The notes below the pieces were generated by a model. That model was not told the DNA's origin. It worked only from the letters and a program-made list of their open reading frames with translations, and did not search any database. Shown in pieces: positions 25,637 through 37,578 of a stretch of 64,000 nt of DNA. Within the stretch, counting starts at the first letter, position 1. Each line of letters starts with the position of its first letter. A program made the position numbers and the translations under genes. The stretch is from NCBI GenBank assembly GCA_020638065.1, contig JACKJG010000006.1, positions 164,264 through 228,263 of the forward strand. Direction: 5' to 3'. This stretch comes from Hyphomicrobiaceae bacterium (GTDB lineage Bacteria > Pseudomonadota > Alphaproteobacteria > Rhizobiales > Devosiaceae).

Positions 25637-26921
25637 CCCGGACCTGGGTAATGCGGTTGCGCTGTTTGCGCACGATCTTGAAGCGGAAGCCGTGGAAGGT
25701 GAATTGCTGACCCTGGTCGGGGATCACCTTGGCTTCGTGAATGATCAGTCCGGCAATGGTCGTCGCCTCTTCGTCGGGCAATTCCCAATCGAGCGAGCGG
25801 TTGAGGTCGCGAACCGCCAATTGTCCATCCACGAGAAATGACCCGTCCGATTCCGGGGTGACGCCGGCCAGCTCGATGTCGTGTTCATCGGCAATCTCGC
25901 CGACGATTTCCTCGATGACGTCTTCGAGGGTGATCAGGCCCTGCACCTCGCCATATTCATCGACGACCAGCGCGATGTGTTTCTTTTCGCGCAGAAAGGC
26001 GTTGAGCTGGGATTGGACCGAGCGCGTTTCCGGCACGAACCAGGGCTTGGACGCGAGCTTGGGGATATTGACCCTGGTCAGATCGCCGTCGGCTTTGATG
26101 ATGGCGCGCAGCACGTCCTTTGCGTGCACGATACCGACAATGTTTTCCATCTTGTCGTGGTAGAGTGGCATGCGCGTATAGGGGCTCTCGAGAATCTGCT
26201 CGACCAGAACTTCCGTGGTTTCCTCGGCGTCGAGTGCCACCATGCGGGTCCGGTGGACCATGACGTCATCGACCTCGAGCTCGGAGAAGCGAAAGACGTT
26301 GTGAATGAATTCGGCCTGGGGCTCGTCCAGTTTCCCATGTTCGGCCGAGACCTCGACCAGTCCCTCGATTTCGACGCCGCTGAGAATTTCCTGATGGCTC
26401 GCTTCCTTGACCCCGAACATGTTCAGGATCGAACGCGATGCGGCGTTGAGCAGCCAGGTGAGGGGAAAGAAGATCACGTAGGTGACGTGCAGCGGATAGG
26501 CGATCCAGAGCGATACTGGCTCAGGCTCGCGAATGGCAAAGGTCTTCGGAACCTGTTCGCCGACAACGATGTGCAGGGATGAGAAGATCAGGAAACCGGC
26601 AAGAAACGCGATCAGATGGACCAGAGATTCCGGCAGATGAAGCGGTTCGAGAACGGGAAGCAGAAGCGCCGCGACCGTCGGCTCGCCCACCCAGCCGAGG
26701 CCGAGCGAGGCCATGGTGATGCCGAGCTGGCAAACTGCGAGATAGGCTTCGACATTGTGCAACATGCGCTGGGTCAGTGCGGCGCCGAAACGGCCCTCCT
26801 TGGCGAGGTTGTCGATGCGGTAGCTCTTGGATTTGACCAGGGCGAATTCGGCTGCGACGTAAAAGGCGTTCGCGGCCAGAAGCAGAAAGGCAATGAGTAG
26901 GCTGACGAGTGTGTTGCTCAT
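25602..26921 (-). CDS. CNNM/HlyC-CorC family transporter-like protein
   Basis: 439 residues. The N-terminal DUF21 membrane domain has four hydrophobic segments (LLIAFLLLAANAFYVAAEFA onward; about residues 1-195). Two CBS modules follow (about 210-330; MVHRTRMVALDA, VDEYGEVQGLITLEDVIEEI) and then the CorC/HlyC C-terminal domain (about 350-430). Homologues are linked to Mg2+/Co2+ efflux. It does not seem to be in an operon with aroB, which starts 40 nt away on the same strand downstream. Confidence 0.92.
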   Translation of the reverse strand: MSNTLVSLLIAFLLLAANAFYVAAEFALVKSKSYRIDNLAKEGRFGAALTQRMLHNVEAYLAVCQLGITMASLGLGWVGEPTVAALLLPVLEPLHLPESLVHLIAFLAGFLIFSSLHIVVGEQVPKTFAIREPEPVSLWIAYPLHVTYVIFFPLTWLLNAASRSILNMFGVKEASHQEILSGVEIEGLVEVSAEHGKLDEPQAEFIHNVFRFSELEVDDVMVHRTRMVALDAEETTEVLVEQILESPYTRMPLYHDKMENIVGIVHAKDVLRAIIKADGDLTRVNIPKLASKPWFVPETRSVQSQLNAFLREKKHIALVVDEYGEVQGLITLEDVIEEIVGEIADEHDIELAGVTPESDGSFLVDGQLAVRDLNRSLDWELPDEEATTIAGLIIHEAKVIPDQGQQFTFHGFRFKIVRKQRNRITQVRVTPLAAQPVAE

Positions 26922-26961
26922 GGGGTCGGGTCTACGCCGCGGCGGCAGGTTTCAGGTCGCG

Positions 26962-28077
26962 TCAGGCGTCTCGCATCTCCTCGATGAAGGCATGAATGTC
27001 TGCGGCATCGACACCGCGCTTGACGAAGGCCTTGCCGATTCCTTCGGTCAGAATGAAATTGAGCTGGCCGCGTGTGACCTTCTTGTCCTGAAACATGTGC
27101 TCAAGCAATTGATCGGTGGGCGCCAGCTCTCCGGGAATATCGGCTAATCTGGTGGGCAGGCCCGCGGCTTTCAAGTGGGCCTCGACACGCGACGTGTCTT
27201 GCCCCGGCGCCAGTCCGATACGGGCCGAATAGGCATGGGCCAGGACCATGCCGATGGAAACGCCCTCGCCGTGCAGCAGACGGTCCGAGTATCCGGTCGC
27301 CGCTTCGAGGGCATGACCGAACGTGTGACCGAGATTGAGCAGGGCGCGCTGGCCGTGTTCGTGTTCGTCGGCGGCGACAACGCGCGCCTTGGCGGCGCAG
27401 GAGCGGGCGATGGCCTCGGCGCGGGCGGGTCCTCCGGTTCTGATGTCCTTCAGATTGTGTTCAAGCCAGAAGAAGAAGACCGCATCGTCGATCAGCCCAT
27501 ACTTGGCGACTTCCGCGTATCCGGCGGAGAACTGCCGCTCCGGCAGGGTCTGAAGGCTGTCGAGGTCGGCGAGCACGAGGGCGGGCTGATGGAAGGCGCC
27601 GACGAGATTCTTGCCGTGCGGGGAATTGATGCCGGTCTTGCCGCCGACGGAGGAATCGACCTGCGCCAGAAGGCTTGTGGGCATCTGCACGAAGCGCATG
27701 CCGCGGCGGATGATAGCGGCGGCAAAACCGGTCAGGTCGCCAACCACGCCGCCGCCCAAAGCGATGATGATGTCGCCGCGCTCAAGTCTTGCTTCGAGCA
27801 TGGCTTCGACCGTTTCGGTCAGGCGCTGATAGCTTTTGCTCGCTTCGCCATTCGGAACGATGTGGGTTGCGAAATCGAGCCCGGCCTCGCTGAGGGACGA
27901 TTGCAGCCGCGGCAATTGCGCAATTGCGACCTCGCTGTCGGTGACCACGCCATAGCGGGCGCCGGGGAACATGGCTGCAAGCTTGCTGCCAGCCTGTTCC
28001 AGCAAACCGTGCCCGATCTCGATATCGTAGGAGCGATCGCCCAGCGGAACGTTGACGGTCAGTGGCGGGGTGCTCAT
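26962..28077 (-). CDS. aroB: 3-dehydroquinate synthase
   Basis: 371 residues. NAD-binding and active-site motifs are plain: IIALGGGVVGDLTGFAAA, RFVQMPTSLLAQVDSSVGGK, TGINSPHGKNLVGAFHQP, LNLGHTFGHALEA. It catalyses the second step of the shikimate pathway, DAHP to 3-dehydroquinate. The start overlaps the stop of aroK by 4 nt (ATGA), the classic aroK-aroB operon. Confidence 0.97.
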   Translation of the reverse strand: MSTPPLTVNVPLGDRSYDIEIGHGLLEQAGSKLAAMFPGARYGVVTDSEVAIAQLPRLQSSLSEAGLDFATHIVPNGEASKSYQRLTETVEAMLEARLERGDIIIALGGGVVGDLTGFAAAIIRRGMRFVQMPTSLLAQVDSSVGGKTGINSPHGKNLVGAFHQPALVLADLDSLQTLPERQFSAGYAEVAKYGLIDDAVFFFWLEHNLKDIRTGGPARAEAIARSCAAKARVVAADEHEHGQRALLNLGHTFGHALEAATGYSDRLLHGEGVSIGMVLAHAYSARIGLAPGQDTSRVEAHLKAAGLPTRLADIPGELAPTDQLLEHMFQDKKVTRGQLNFILTEGIGKAFVKRGVDAADIHAFIEEMRDA

Positions 28078-28757
28078 GCGCGTTCCGATCTTTCGGGTTC
28101 CGCTGCGCTCAGATGTGCGAGGAGTGCTTCGGCGATTTGTCCGGCAACCCGGTCCTGGGGCACGTCGGCGGAGGTGACGATAATGTCGGCCTCTTCGTAG
28201 ACGGGGTAGCGTTCCTCGATCAGGCGGGCGAGCGTCCCTTTTGGGTCGGCGGTCTGCAATAGAGGCCTGGTCGCTCGGCGGGAAACCCGTTCGAACAGCA
28301 ATTCCAGATCGGCCTTGATGAAGACCGAAATCGCGGCTTGCCGGATCAGGTCGCGGGTTTCCGGGTTCATGAAGGCGCCGCCACCGGTAGCCAGAACCTG
28401 ACCGGGCTCCTTGAGCAGGCGGGCAATGACACGCGCCTCACCAGAGCGGAAATCGGCTTCGCCGTGAGCAGCGAAGAAGTCGGGGATCGACATGCCGGCG
28501 GCCTCTTCGATCTCGGCATCGCTGTCGACAAACGACCAGTCGAGCAATGTGGCAAGGCGGCGTCCGACAGAGGTTTTGCCGGCGCCCATCATGCCGATCA
28601 GAACAACCGGCCGCTCCCCCAGGAGCTCCTTGAGCCGGGCGATATCCACATCGGTTGTGGGGGACGGTTTGCTGGCGGGCACGCGGGTCTCCAATCTGTT
28701 CCGGTTCAAGACTGCGGCGCCAGACTTGTCAAGCATGGCGGACCCGGCATCGGCCAT
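28074..28757 (-). CDS. aroK: Shikimate kinase
   Basis: 227 residues. Walker A is GMMGAGKTSVG (about 55-65), shikimate-binding DxD region SDAEIEEAAGMSI, and GEADFRSGEARVI, GGGAFMNPETRDLI are all family motifs. The N-terminus is ~45 residues longer than the E. coli enzyme, as in other Hyphomicrobiales; ATG 28736 is a possible shorter start. Phosphorylates shikimate in the aromatic pathway. Confidence 0.95.
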   Translation of the reverse strand: MADAGSAMLDKSGAAVLNRNRLETRVPASKPSPTTDVDIARLKELLGERPVVLIGMMGAGKTSVGRRLATLLDWSFVDSDAEIEEAAGMSIPDFFAAHGEADFRSGEARVIARLLKEPGQVLATGGGAFMNPETRDLIRQAAISVFIKADLELLFERVSRRATRPLLQTADPKGTLARLIEERYPVYEEADIIVTSADVPQDRVAGQIAEALLAHLSAAEPERSERA

Positions 28758-28812
28758 GGTGCTTGATCGGCTTGTCCAATTGCGTCAAAAGACCCACACA
28801 CGCGAGGTTCTC

Positions 28813-28965
28813 ATGCCGTCTTTGATCCGATTTCTGGTTGTGCTGCTTTTCCTGGGCATTCTGGTGCTGGCGGGCATGCTGGCTGTGGTGGCACTGGTCG
28901 AGCCACGCGAAAAGGACGTGACGGTCCGGGTGCCGACCCAGACGATTTTCAACCAGTCGACGTAA
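28813..28965 (+). CDS. Small membrane protein upstream of xerD
   Basis: 50 residues: one N-terminal hydrophobic helix (SLIRFLVVLLFLGILVLAGM), then a short acidic-basic stretch (VEPREKDVTVRVP). Short proteins with this layout and a VEP-x-E/Q-x-(D/E)-V motif are common just before xerD in this order, from memory of such loci. It ends 3 nt before the xerD start, so they are likely co-translated. Function unknown. Confidence 0.7.
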   Translation: MPSLIRFLVVLLFLGILVLAGMLAVVALVEPREKDVTVRVPTQTIFNQST

Positions 28966-28968
28966 GCC

Positions 28969-29889
28969 ATGGCCGGAACGGCCTATCTGATCGAAGCCTT
29001 TCTTGAAATGATGAGCGCCGAGCGTGGCGCGGCCAAAAACACGCTCTTGTCCTATCGGCGCGATCTCGACGATTATTCCGGATTTCTCGCCAGCCGCGGT
29101 CGTGATGCGCTGCAAGTTGGCAAAAGCGACGTTTCCGCCTATCTGGCCGGACTTGGCAAGGACGGCCTGGCGTCGAGCAGTCTGGCGCGCAAACTGTCGA
29201 CGCTTCGGCAATTCCACAAATTCCTTTGCGCCGATGAGTTCCGGCCCGACGATCCGACCTCCACCATCGATAGTCCCAAGCCGCGGCGGGGTCTGCCCAA
29301 AGTGCTGTCGCGCGCCGAGGTCGACCGGCTTTTCGAGACAGCGGAGGGGGCAATCGCCAATGCGGACAGCGAGGCCGCGCAAAGCGGGGCGCAGCGGTTC
29401 TACGTGCTGCTTGAACTGCTCTATGCAACCGGCATGCGGGTCAGCGAACTGATTTCCCTGCCCAGAGCGTCCGTGATGCGCGATGCGCAATTTCTCTCGA
29501 TCATGGGCAAGGGGTCCAAGGAAAGGATCGTGCCGCTCAACGACCGGTCGCGTGATGCGCTGAGGGCCTATCTGCCAAACGTACCTTCCGGCCGGTTTCT
29601 GTTTCCGGCCAAGGGCAAGGACGGCTTTCTCAGCCGGCAGGTCTTTGCCCGGCATCTGAAGGACGTCGCGATTGCTGCGGGAATCAGCCCGTCACGCGTC
29701 AGCCCGCACGTGCTCAGGCACGCGTTTGCGACCCATCTTCTCGAGGGCGGAGCCGATCTCAGGATCGTGCAGGCGCTTCTCGGGCATGCCGACATTTCGA
29801 CCACGCAGATCTATACGCATGTGCTCGACGAGCGGCTGCGGCAATTGCTGGCGCAACATCATCCCCTGTCCGGGGCTTCGGAAGACTGA
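28969..29889 (+). CDS. xerD: Site-specific tyrosine recombinase XerD
   Basis: 306 residues. N-terminal SAM-like core-binding domain (FLEMMSAERGAAKNTLLSYRR) and catalytic domain with Arg in YATGMRVSELISLP, Lys in MGKGSKERIVPL, HVLRHAFATHLLEGGAD (H-x-x-R), LLGHADISTTQIYTHV (His and nucleophile Tyr). With XerC it resolves chromosome dimers at dif. Context is chromosomal, not a phage integrase. Confidence 0.95.
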   Translation: MAGTAYLIEAFLEMMSAERGAAKNTLLSYRRDLDDYSGFLASRGRDALQVGKSDVSAYLAGLGKDGLASSSLARKLSTLRQFHKFLCADEFRPDDPTSTIDSPKPRRGLPKVLSRAEVDRLFETAEGAIANADSEAAQSGAQRFYVLLELLYATGMRVSELISLPRASVMRDAQFLSIMGKGSKERIVPLNDRSRDALRAYLPNVPSGRFLFPAKGKDGFLSRQVFARHLKDVAIAAGISPSRVSPHVLRHAFATHLLEGGADLRIVQALLGHADISTTQIYTHVLDERLRQLLAQHHPLSGASED

Positions 29890-30003
29890 CGCGCCGGTGG
29901 GTCAAACGGCTCGCGTGCTTGACTTTGTTTGCACGGCTCGCCACGTTCCCGCCAAGTTTGTGGTTCTTGACCACGGCGCAAACGAACAGGCACATTTGGG
30001 ACG

Positions 30004-30960
30004 ATGCAGGGCTATCTCGACTTTGAAAAACCGGTTGCCGAACTTCAGGGCAAGATCGACGAACTGACCAACCTTGGCGAGTCGGGCGGTGCGGTCTCGA
30101 TCGAGGAGGAACTGGGCCGGCTCCGGACCCGCGCCGACGATGCGTTGGCGGACATCTATTCCAAACTGACCCCCTGGCAGAAAACGCTGGTTGCCCGGCA
30201 CCCGCAGCGGCCCCATTTTCTCGATTATGTGCACGAACTGATCACCGAATTCGCCCCTCTGGCGGGTGACCGCAAGTTTGGCGAGGACGAAGCGATCCTC
30301 GCCGGGTTCGGCCGGTTCGACGGGCAGTCCGTCGCGGTGATCGGGCTTGAAAAGGGCAACGACACGGAAACGCGTATCCGGCATAATTTCGGCAGCGCCC
30401 GCCCTGAAGGTTACCGCAAGGCCGTCCGGGTGATGGATCTTGCCGACCGTTTCAACATCCCGGTTCTCAGTTTCGTCGATACGGCTGGCGCCTTTCCCGG
30501 TGTCGATGCCGAGGAGCGGGGACAGGCCGAAGCGATTGCGCGTTCGACCGAGAAATGTCTCGCGATCGGCGTTCCCATGCTCGCCATCGTCATCGGAGAG
30601 GGCGGTTCAGGCGGCGCCATTGCCATTGCCACCGCCAACCGGGTCCTCATGCTGCAGCATGCCATCTATTCGGTGATTTCGCCGGAAGGCGGGGCGTCCA
30701 TCCTCTTCAAGGATGCGGGCAAGGCGCCGGAAATGGCGATCGCGCAGAAGATCACGGCGCAGGACCTGCTCAATCTCAAGGTCATCGACGGGATCATTTC
30801 CGAGCCCGTGGGCGGCGCGCACCGGCACCGCGAAAGCGTGATGAAATCAACCAAGGTCGAGATTGCCAGATTTCTGGACGACTTTGCCAATATGTCACGC
30901 GATCAGATTATCGATCAGCGCGCCGACAAATATCTGCAAATCGGCCGTAATCTGGGCTGA
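30004..30960 (+). CDS. accA: Acetyl-CoA carboxylase carboxyltransferase subunit alpha
   Basis: 318 residues, the standard AccA length. N-terminal LDFEKPVAELQGKIDEL coiled helix, then crotonase-fold core with RHPQRPHFLDYV, IGLEKGND, FNIPVLSFVDTAGAFPG and GEGGSGGAIAIATANRVLM. With AccD it transfers the carboxyl group from biotin to acetyl-CoA to make malonyl-CoA, the first step of fatty-acid synthesis. Confidence 0.97.
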   Translation: MQGYLDFEKPVAELQGKIDELTNLGESGGAVSIEEELGRLRTRADDALADIYSKLTPWQKTLVARHPQRPHFLDYVHELITEFAPLAGDRKFGEDEAILAGFGRFDGQSVAVIGLEKGNDTETRIRHNFGSARPEGYRKAVRVMDLADRFNIPVLSFVDTAGAFPGVDAEERGQAEAIARSTEKCLAIGVPMLAIVIGEGGSGGAIAIATANRVLMLQHAIYSVISPEGGASILFKDAGKAPEMAIAQKITAQDLLNLKVIDGIISEPVGGAHRHRESVMKSTKVEIARFLDDFANMSRDQIIDQRADKYLQIGRNLG

Positions 30961-31094
30961 TTCATCACAAGCTGCTGATCGGCGTGGCCCGCGCGAAAAA
31001 GCGTGTTAGAAGGTCCGGGCGGCAGAGATTTAAGGTTGCCTTAGCCCGGATCGGCTAAGCTGTGCGGGATGAGTAGTTTCGGGATGAGGACGGC

Positions 31095-32195
31095 GTGAAA
31101 CTTCCCAAATCCATGCGATTGTTGGCCGGCGCAGGGCTGATTGCGCTTCTGGCGGCGTGCAGCGGCGGCCTTATTCAGGGCAGTGCGCGCTCGCAGCAGC
31201 CTCTGAACTCGACCACGGTTGCGGCGTTGCGCACCATGGGTTCGTCTCCGCAGGCGGGCATGGTCGTCCGGATTTTCAAGGAAGAAAAGGTCCTCGAAGT
31301 CTGGAAGGAAAAGAGCGACGGGACCTATGGCCTGTTCCGCAGCTACGATATCTGTGCCTATTCGGGTGAGTATGGTCCCAAGATCGCGGAAGGCGACCGG
31401 CAGGCGCCGGAAGGCTTTTATACGATCACGCCGGGCCTGATGAACCCGAACTCGAATTACTATCTTGCGTTCAATACCGGTTATCCGAACAAGTTCGACC
31501 GCGCACACGGGCGCACCGGCGCCAATCTGATGGTGCACGGGGCCTGTTCGTCGCGCGGCTGCTATTCGATGACCGATGAAAGCATCGCGGAAATCTATGC
31601 GCTGGCGCGCGAGAGCCTTGCCGGCGGCAATCGCTCGTTCCAGGTCCAGGCCTTTCCCTTCCGGATGACGGGCGAAAATCTGGCGCTCTACCATGACAGC
31701 GACAATCTTGCGTTCTGGCGCAACATCAAGGTCGGCTACGACCATTTCGAGGTGACGCATCGTCCTCCGCAATGGGATGTGTGTGGCGGCGAATATGTAT
31801 TCGATGCGCGGGCGGAAAGTGGTCAGCCGCTCGATGCGCGGGCAGCCTGCCCGGCGCTGGTTCGCGATTCGAACATCGAGTCTCTGGTCGCGGCCAAGGA
31901 AGCGCAGGACAACCGCGCTTTTGAGGCCAAGGTCGCCAGCCTTGAAGACGCGCAGCAGCGTCAGGTCGAACAGGCGCAGCGTCAGGCCGAGCAGCAGGCT
32001 GCCGCGCAGGCGCGCGACGCCGCCGTGAAGGAGACCATGGACAATATCGGCGAATCCGTCGGCGGTTTCTTTGGCAGTCTCTTCGGCATTCAGTCCCAGC
32101 CCTCAACGCCGACCGAGCTGGTCAACCCTCCGGCACAAACGGTCGATGCGTCTCAGGCCCCGCAGCCGCAGGAGCCCCCGGCGAACCGGAGCTGA
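31095..32195 (+). CDS. YafK-type L,D-transpeptidase lipoprotein (copy 1)
   Basis: 366 residues. Lipobox LLAAC with Cys22. The catalytic domain (about 55-265) has VRIFKEEKVLEVWKE, FRSYDICAYSGEYGPK, and the active site HGACSSRGCYSM (His148, Cys156). A Gln/Ala-rich coiled-coil (VEQAQRQAEQQAAAQARD, about 295-315) and a Pro-rich tail follow. YafK-like enzymes cross-link or detach lipoproteins on peptidoglycan. GTG start. A paralogue follows 23 nt downstream. Confidence 0.88.
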   Translation: MKLPKSMRLLAGAGLIALLAACSGGLIQGSARSQQPLNSTTVAALRTMGSSPQAGMVVRIFKEEKVLEVWKEKSDGTYGLFRSYDICAYSGEYGPKIAEGDRQAPEGFYTITPGLMNPNSNYYLAFNTGYPNKFDRAHGRTGANLMVHGACSSRGCYSMTDESIAEIYALARESLAGGNRSFQVQAFPFRMTGENLALYHDSDNLAFWRNIKVGYDHFEVTHRPPQWDVCGGEYVFDARAESGQPLDARAACPALVRDSNIESLVAAKEAQDNRAFEAKVASLEDAQQRQVEQAQRQAEQQAAAQARDAAVKETMDNIGESVGGFFGSLFGIQSQPSTPTELVNPPAQTVDASQAPQPQEPPANRS

Positions 32196-32218
32196 TGCGG
32201 CCGACGTGATGGCGGAAC

Positions 32219-33025
32219 ATGCAACGCGGAACCGCTCTATTCGTTTTCCTTGTTCTCGCGCTTGCGGGGACGTTTCTGGCCATCGGCGTTGGCCGAGCCG
32301 TGTGGCCCTCCGGAGAGCGTGAAGTGAGCCAGCCCCAGGTGCGCAGAACCTATGATCGCGCCCCGCTGCTGGCGTCTCTGGCCGATGCGGGCTTTTCGTT
32401 GGGCGACCCGGCCTTCGTTCGGATCTTCAAGACGGAAAAGCGGCTTGAGGTCTGGCTCCAGCCGGCCGGCGAGGAGCGCTATCGCCTGTTCCGCAGCTAT
32501 GACATCTGCAAATATTCCGGCACGCTGGGGCCAAAGCTGAAGGAAGGGGACCGGCAGGCACCGGAGGGCTTCTATGCGGTCTCAAAGGCGCAGCTCAATC
32601 CCAATTCGCGGCATCATCTGGCGTTCAATCTCGGATTTCCCAACGAATATGACCGGGCCCTGGGGCGCACCGGGTCATTCCTGATGGTGCATGGCGGCTG
32701 CTCGTCGGCGGGCTGCTATGCGGTCACCGACGAAAAGATCGATGAAATCTACGCCATGATCGAAGCGGCGCTCGATGCCGGGCAGGCCGAAGTGCAGGTG
32801 CAGGCCTTTCCCTTCGACATGGATAGGCCGGATCTCGTTGCCGGAAGTGGCGGCCAATGGTCCGGGTTCTGGCGCAATCTCAAACAGGGATACGACCTGT
32901 TCGAGCGCGACGGCGTGCCGCCGAGGGCAGGGGTTTGTGCGGGCCGCTATGTTTTTGGCGATGAGCTCGACAAAGCCGATTGCACATTGGTGCGGGGATG
33001 GCGGCGGACTGCCAGCTCGTCCTGA
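32219..33025 (+). CDS. YafK-type L,D-transpeptidase (copy 2)
   Basis: 268 residues. An uncleaved-looking N-terminal membrane segment (ALFVFLVLALAGTFLAIGVG) anchors it. The catalytic domain parallels copy 1 residue by residue: VRIFKTEKRLEVWLQ, FRSYDICKYSGTLGPK, HGGCSSAGCYAVT (His158, Cys166). It lacks the coiled coil and Pro-rich tail of copy 1, so the tandem pair probably differs in localisation or partner. Confidence 0.86.
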   Translation: MQRGTALFVFLVLALAGTFLAIGVGRAVWPSGEREVSQPQVRRTYDRAPLLASLADAGFSLGDPAFVRIFKTEKRLEVWLQPAGEERYRLFRSYDICKYSGTLGPKLKEGDRQAPEGFYAVSKAQLNPNSRHHLAFNLGFPNEYDRALGRTGSFLMVHGGCSSAGCYAVTDEKIDEIYAMIEAALDAGQAEVQVQAFPFDMDRPDLVAGSGGQWSGFWRNLKQGYDLFERDGVPPRAGVCAGRYVFGDELDKADCTLVRGWRRTASSS

Positions 33026-33092
33026 GCGCACAAAGTAATGTCCGCCTACGCAACGCGGACTTGGTTTTTCCCGAAAGCCGGACTCAAACGCC

Positions 33093-33117
33093 AAAAAGGC
33101 GGCCGTTTCGGGCCGCC
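33093..33117 (-). terminator. Minus-strand intrinsic terminator without a visible gene
   Basis: The stem GGCGGCC (33098-33104) / GGCCGCC (33111-33117) is followed, when read on the minus strand, by TTTTT (33097-33093). On the plus strand the sequence after the stem is CAGACTTTGG, a poor T-tract. No minus-strand gene lies upstream within 200 nt. Confidence 0.5.
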
Positions 33118-33296
33118 CAGACTTTGGAGTGCTGCATGGGAGACGTTTTCACGTCCTTGGTTTGCGGCCTCATGGATATCAGGCCGGCATGAAGCCATTG
33201 CTGATCAATTCGTTCAAATTTTCTGCAATTGCCCCGCTTTTCACAGGGCCGTAAAAACCACTTTACATAAATGATAGGTTATATAATAATAATGTT

Positions 33297-33674
33297 ATGA
33301 ATATGGATTCTGAGCAATTGGATGCAGTCTACGGAGCGCTGTCCGACGCGACGCGGCGGGCCATGCTGGCGCGGCTGGCGAAGGGCGAGGCGAGCGTCAA
33401 CGAGCTGGCGGCACCGTTTGATATCAGCCAGCCGGCGATCTCGCGGCATATCAAGGTGCTCGAACAGGCCGGACTGGTCACGCGTTCGCGCGCTGCGCAG
33501 AAACGGCCGGTCAAGATCAGCCTGGCGCCTCTTGAAGGAGCGGTCGATCATCTTGAAGGCTTGCGGCAAGCCTACGCGGCCAGCTTCGCGCGGCTCGATG
33601 CCCTGCTCGAACATCTCAAATCCGTTCCCGGGGACAGCGGGGCGGCGACATCACCAAGGAAGGACAATACATGA
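33297..33674 (+). CDS. ArsR-family transcriptional regulator
   Basis: 125 residues. Winged HTH: VYGALSDATRRAMLARLAKG, VNELAAPFDISQPAISRHIKVL, ARVTRS wing region (AGLVTRSRAAQKRPVK). No metal-binding Cys pair is seen; this sub-group controls VOC/SRPBCC operons. The start (ATG 33297 or 33303) lacks a ribosome-binding site and lies only ~10 nt after an AT-rich TATAAT (33282-33287), so the mRNA could be leaderless. ATGA overlap with the next gene. Confidence 0.9.
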   Translation: MNMDSEQLDAVYGALSDATRRAMLARLAKGEASVNELAAPFDISQPAISRHIKVLEQAGLVTRSRAAQKRPVKISLAPLEGAVDHLEGLRQAYAASFARLDALLEHLKSVPGDSGAATSPRKDNT

Positions 33675-34135
33675 CCAGGATCACACCCTGTCTGTGGTTT
33701 GACGGAACGGCGGAGCAGGCCGCTTTGTTGCACACATCACTGATCGAGAATTCCAGAATGATCTCGCCATCTGTGCCGACTCCCGAAGGCGGGCAGCCGC
33801 CGATGATGGTCGAGTGGGAGATCAAAGGTCAGCGGGTTCTGGGGCTCAATGGCGGCCCGCATTATCAGCTCAGCCCGGCCTTTTCCTTCATGGTGTCTGT
33901 TGACGGGCAGGACGAAGTCGACCGGCTCTGGGACGGGTTCATCGGCGCGGGCGGCAAGGAGAGCATGTGTGGCTGGCTCGAAGACCCGTTCGGGGTCAGC
34001 TTTCAGATCGTGCCCATCCAGCTGATGCAGCTGATGGGCGACCCAGACCCGGAAAAGGCTGGCCGGGTGCGTGACGCCATGTTCAAGATGCAGAAGATCA
34101 TCGTCGCCGATCTCGAAGCGGCGCATCGCGGTTAA
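33671..34135 (+). CDS. VOC-family protein (PhnB/3-demethylubiquinone-like)
   Basis: 154 residues with the paired beta-alpha-beta-beta-beta modules of the vicinal oxygen chelate fold (ITPCLWFDGTAEQAALLHTS, VLGLNGGPHYQLSPAFSFMV, GGKESMCGWLEDPFGVSFQIV). Proteins of this type in ArsR operons are of unknown substrate. Translationally coupled to the ArsR gene (4-nt overlap) and 11 nt before the SRPBCC gene. Confidence 0.88.
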   Translation: MTRITPCLWFDGTAEQAALLHTSLIENSRMISPSVPTPEGGQPPMMVEWEIKGQRVLGLNGGPHYQLSPAFSFMVSVDGQDEVDRLWDGFIGAGGKESMCGWLEDPFGVSFQIVPIQLMQLMGDPDPEKAGRVRDAMFKMQKIIVADLEAAHRG

Positions 34136-34146
34136 GGAGAACGAGT

Positions 34147-34644
34147 ATGAACGATCCGGCATCCGATCAAGCTTTCGTCGTCGAACAGGATGGCGACCGG
34201 GCGGTGGTGACGCGGCGCACCTTCAGCGCTCCGGTTGACCTGTTGTGGCGCTGTTACACCGAGCCCGAACTGGTCAAGAAATGGCTTTTGGGTCCGCCAG
34301 GTTGGAGCATGCCGGTTTGCGAAATGGACGTGCGCCCCGGCGGCAAATATCATTATCGCTGGCGCAGCGATGAGGATGGCGGCGAGTTCGGCTTTGTCGG
34401 TGACTTCGTGTCGATCGAACCGGGCAAGCAAATCGTCGCCAACGAATTGCCCGAAGACGCGCCGGACATGTCGCCGGCGCGAAATACTATCGACTTTGTT
34501 GCCGATGGGGGCGGTTCGGTTCTGGTCATGCATATGGAATTTGCCGACGCCGCCGCCTGCGAAGCGGCCGTCGCCACCGGCATGACCGACGGTATGGGGA
34601 TAAGCTTCGATGGGCTCGAGAAGCTGATGGACGGGCTCAAATAG
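34147..34644 (+). CDS. SRPBCC/AHSA1-family protein
   Basis: 165 residues: VVTRRTFSAPVDLLWRCYTEPE, KKWLLGPPGW, MDVRPGGKYHYRW and the final long helix (GMTDGMGISFDGLEKLM) fit the START/Bet v1-like AHSA1 fold that binds hydrophobic ligands. AAGGAG ribosome-binding site 8 nt upstream. Last gene of an ArsR-VOC-SRPBCC operon, a recurrent arrangement of unknown role. Confidence 0.9.
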   Translation: MNDPASDQAFVVEQDGDRAVVTRRTFSAPVDLLWRCYTEPELVKKWLLGPPGWSMPVCEMDVRPGGKYHYRWRSDEDGGEFGFVGDFVSIEPGKQIVANELPEDAPDMSPARNTIDFVADGGGSVLVMHMEFADAAACEAAVATGMTDGMGISFDGLEKLMDGLK

Positions 34645-34701
34645 CTGGCGCTGCGCCCGGCGTCTGTGGCCGGGATCTCATCGGATAGTCCAAAAGCACG
34701 C

Positions 34702-34785
34702 GTCATTGCGAGTGAGCGTGGCAATCCGGAATCCGGGCGGGAAGAACCACGTGGATTGCTTTGTCGCTTTGCTCCTCGCAATGAC
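34702..34785. repeat. Palindromic intergenic repeat (REP/BIME-like)
   Basis: Outer arms GTCATTGCGAG (34702-34712) and CTCGCAATGAC (34775-34785) pair perfectly; inner arms GCAATCC/GGATTGC pair as well. The same 11-nt arm recurs at 56482-56492. Such elements are common between alphaproteobacterial genes and may also end transcription between the convergent SRPBCC gene and secA. Confidence 0.75.
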
Positions 34786-34872
34786 GAAAAACAAACCACG
34801 CCCACGGTCAAGATCAGGTCCCGGCTCAGCGGCCGCGACAGCGCGAGGAAAGCGATTGAACCAGGGCCCGGA

Positions 34873-37578
<2,706 letters not shown>

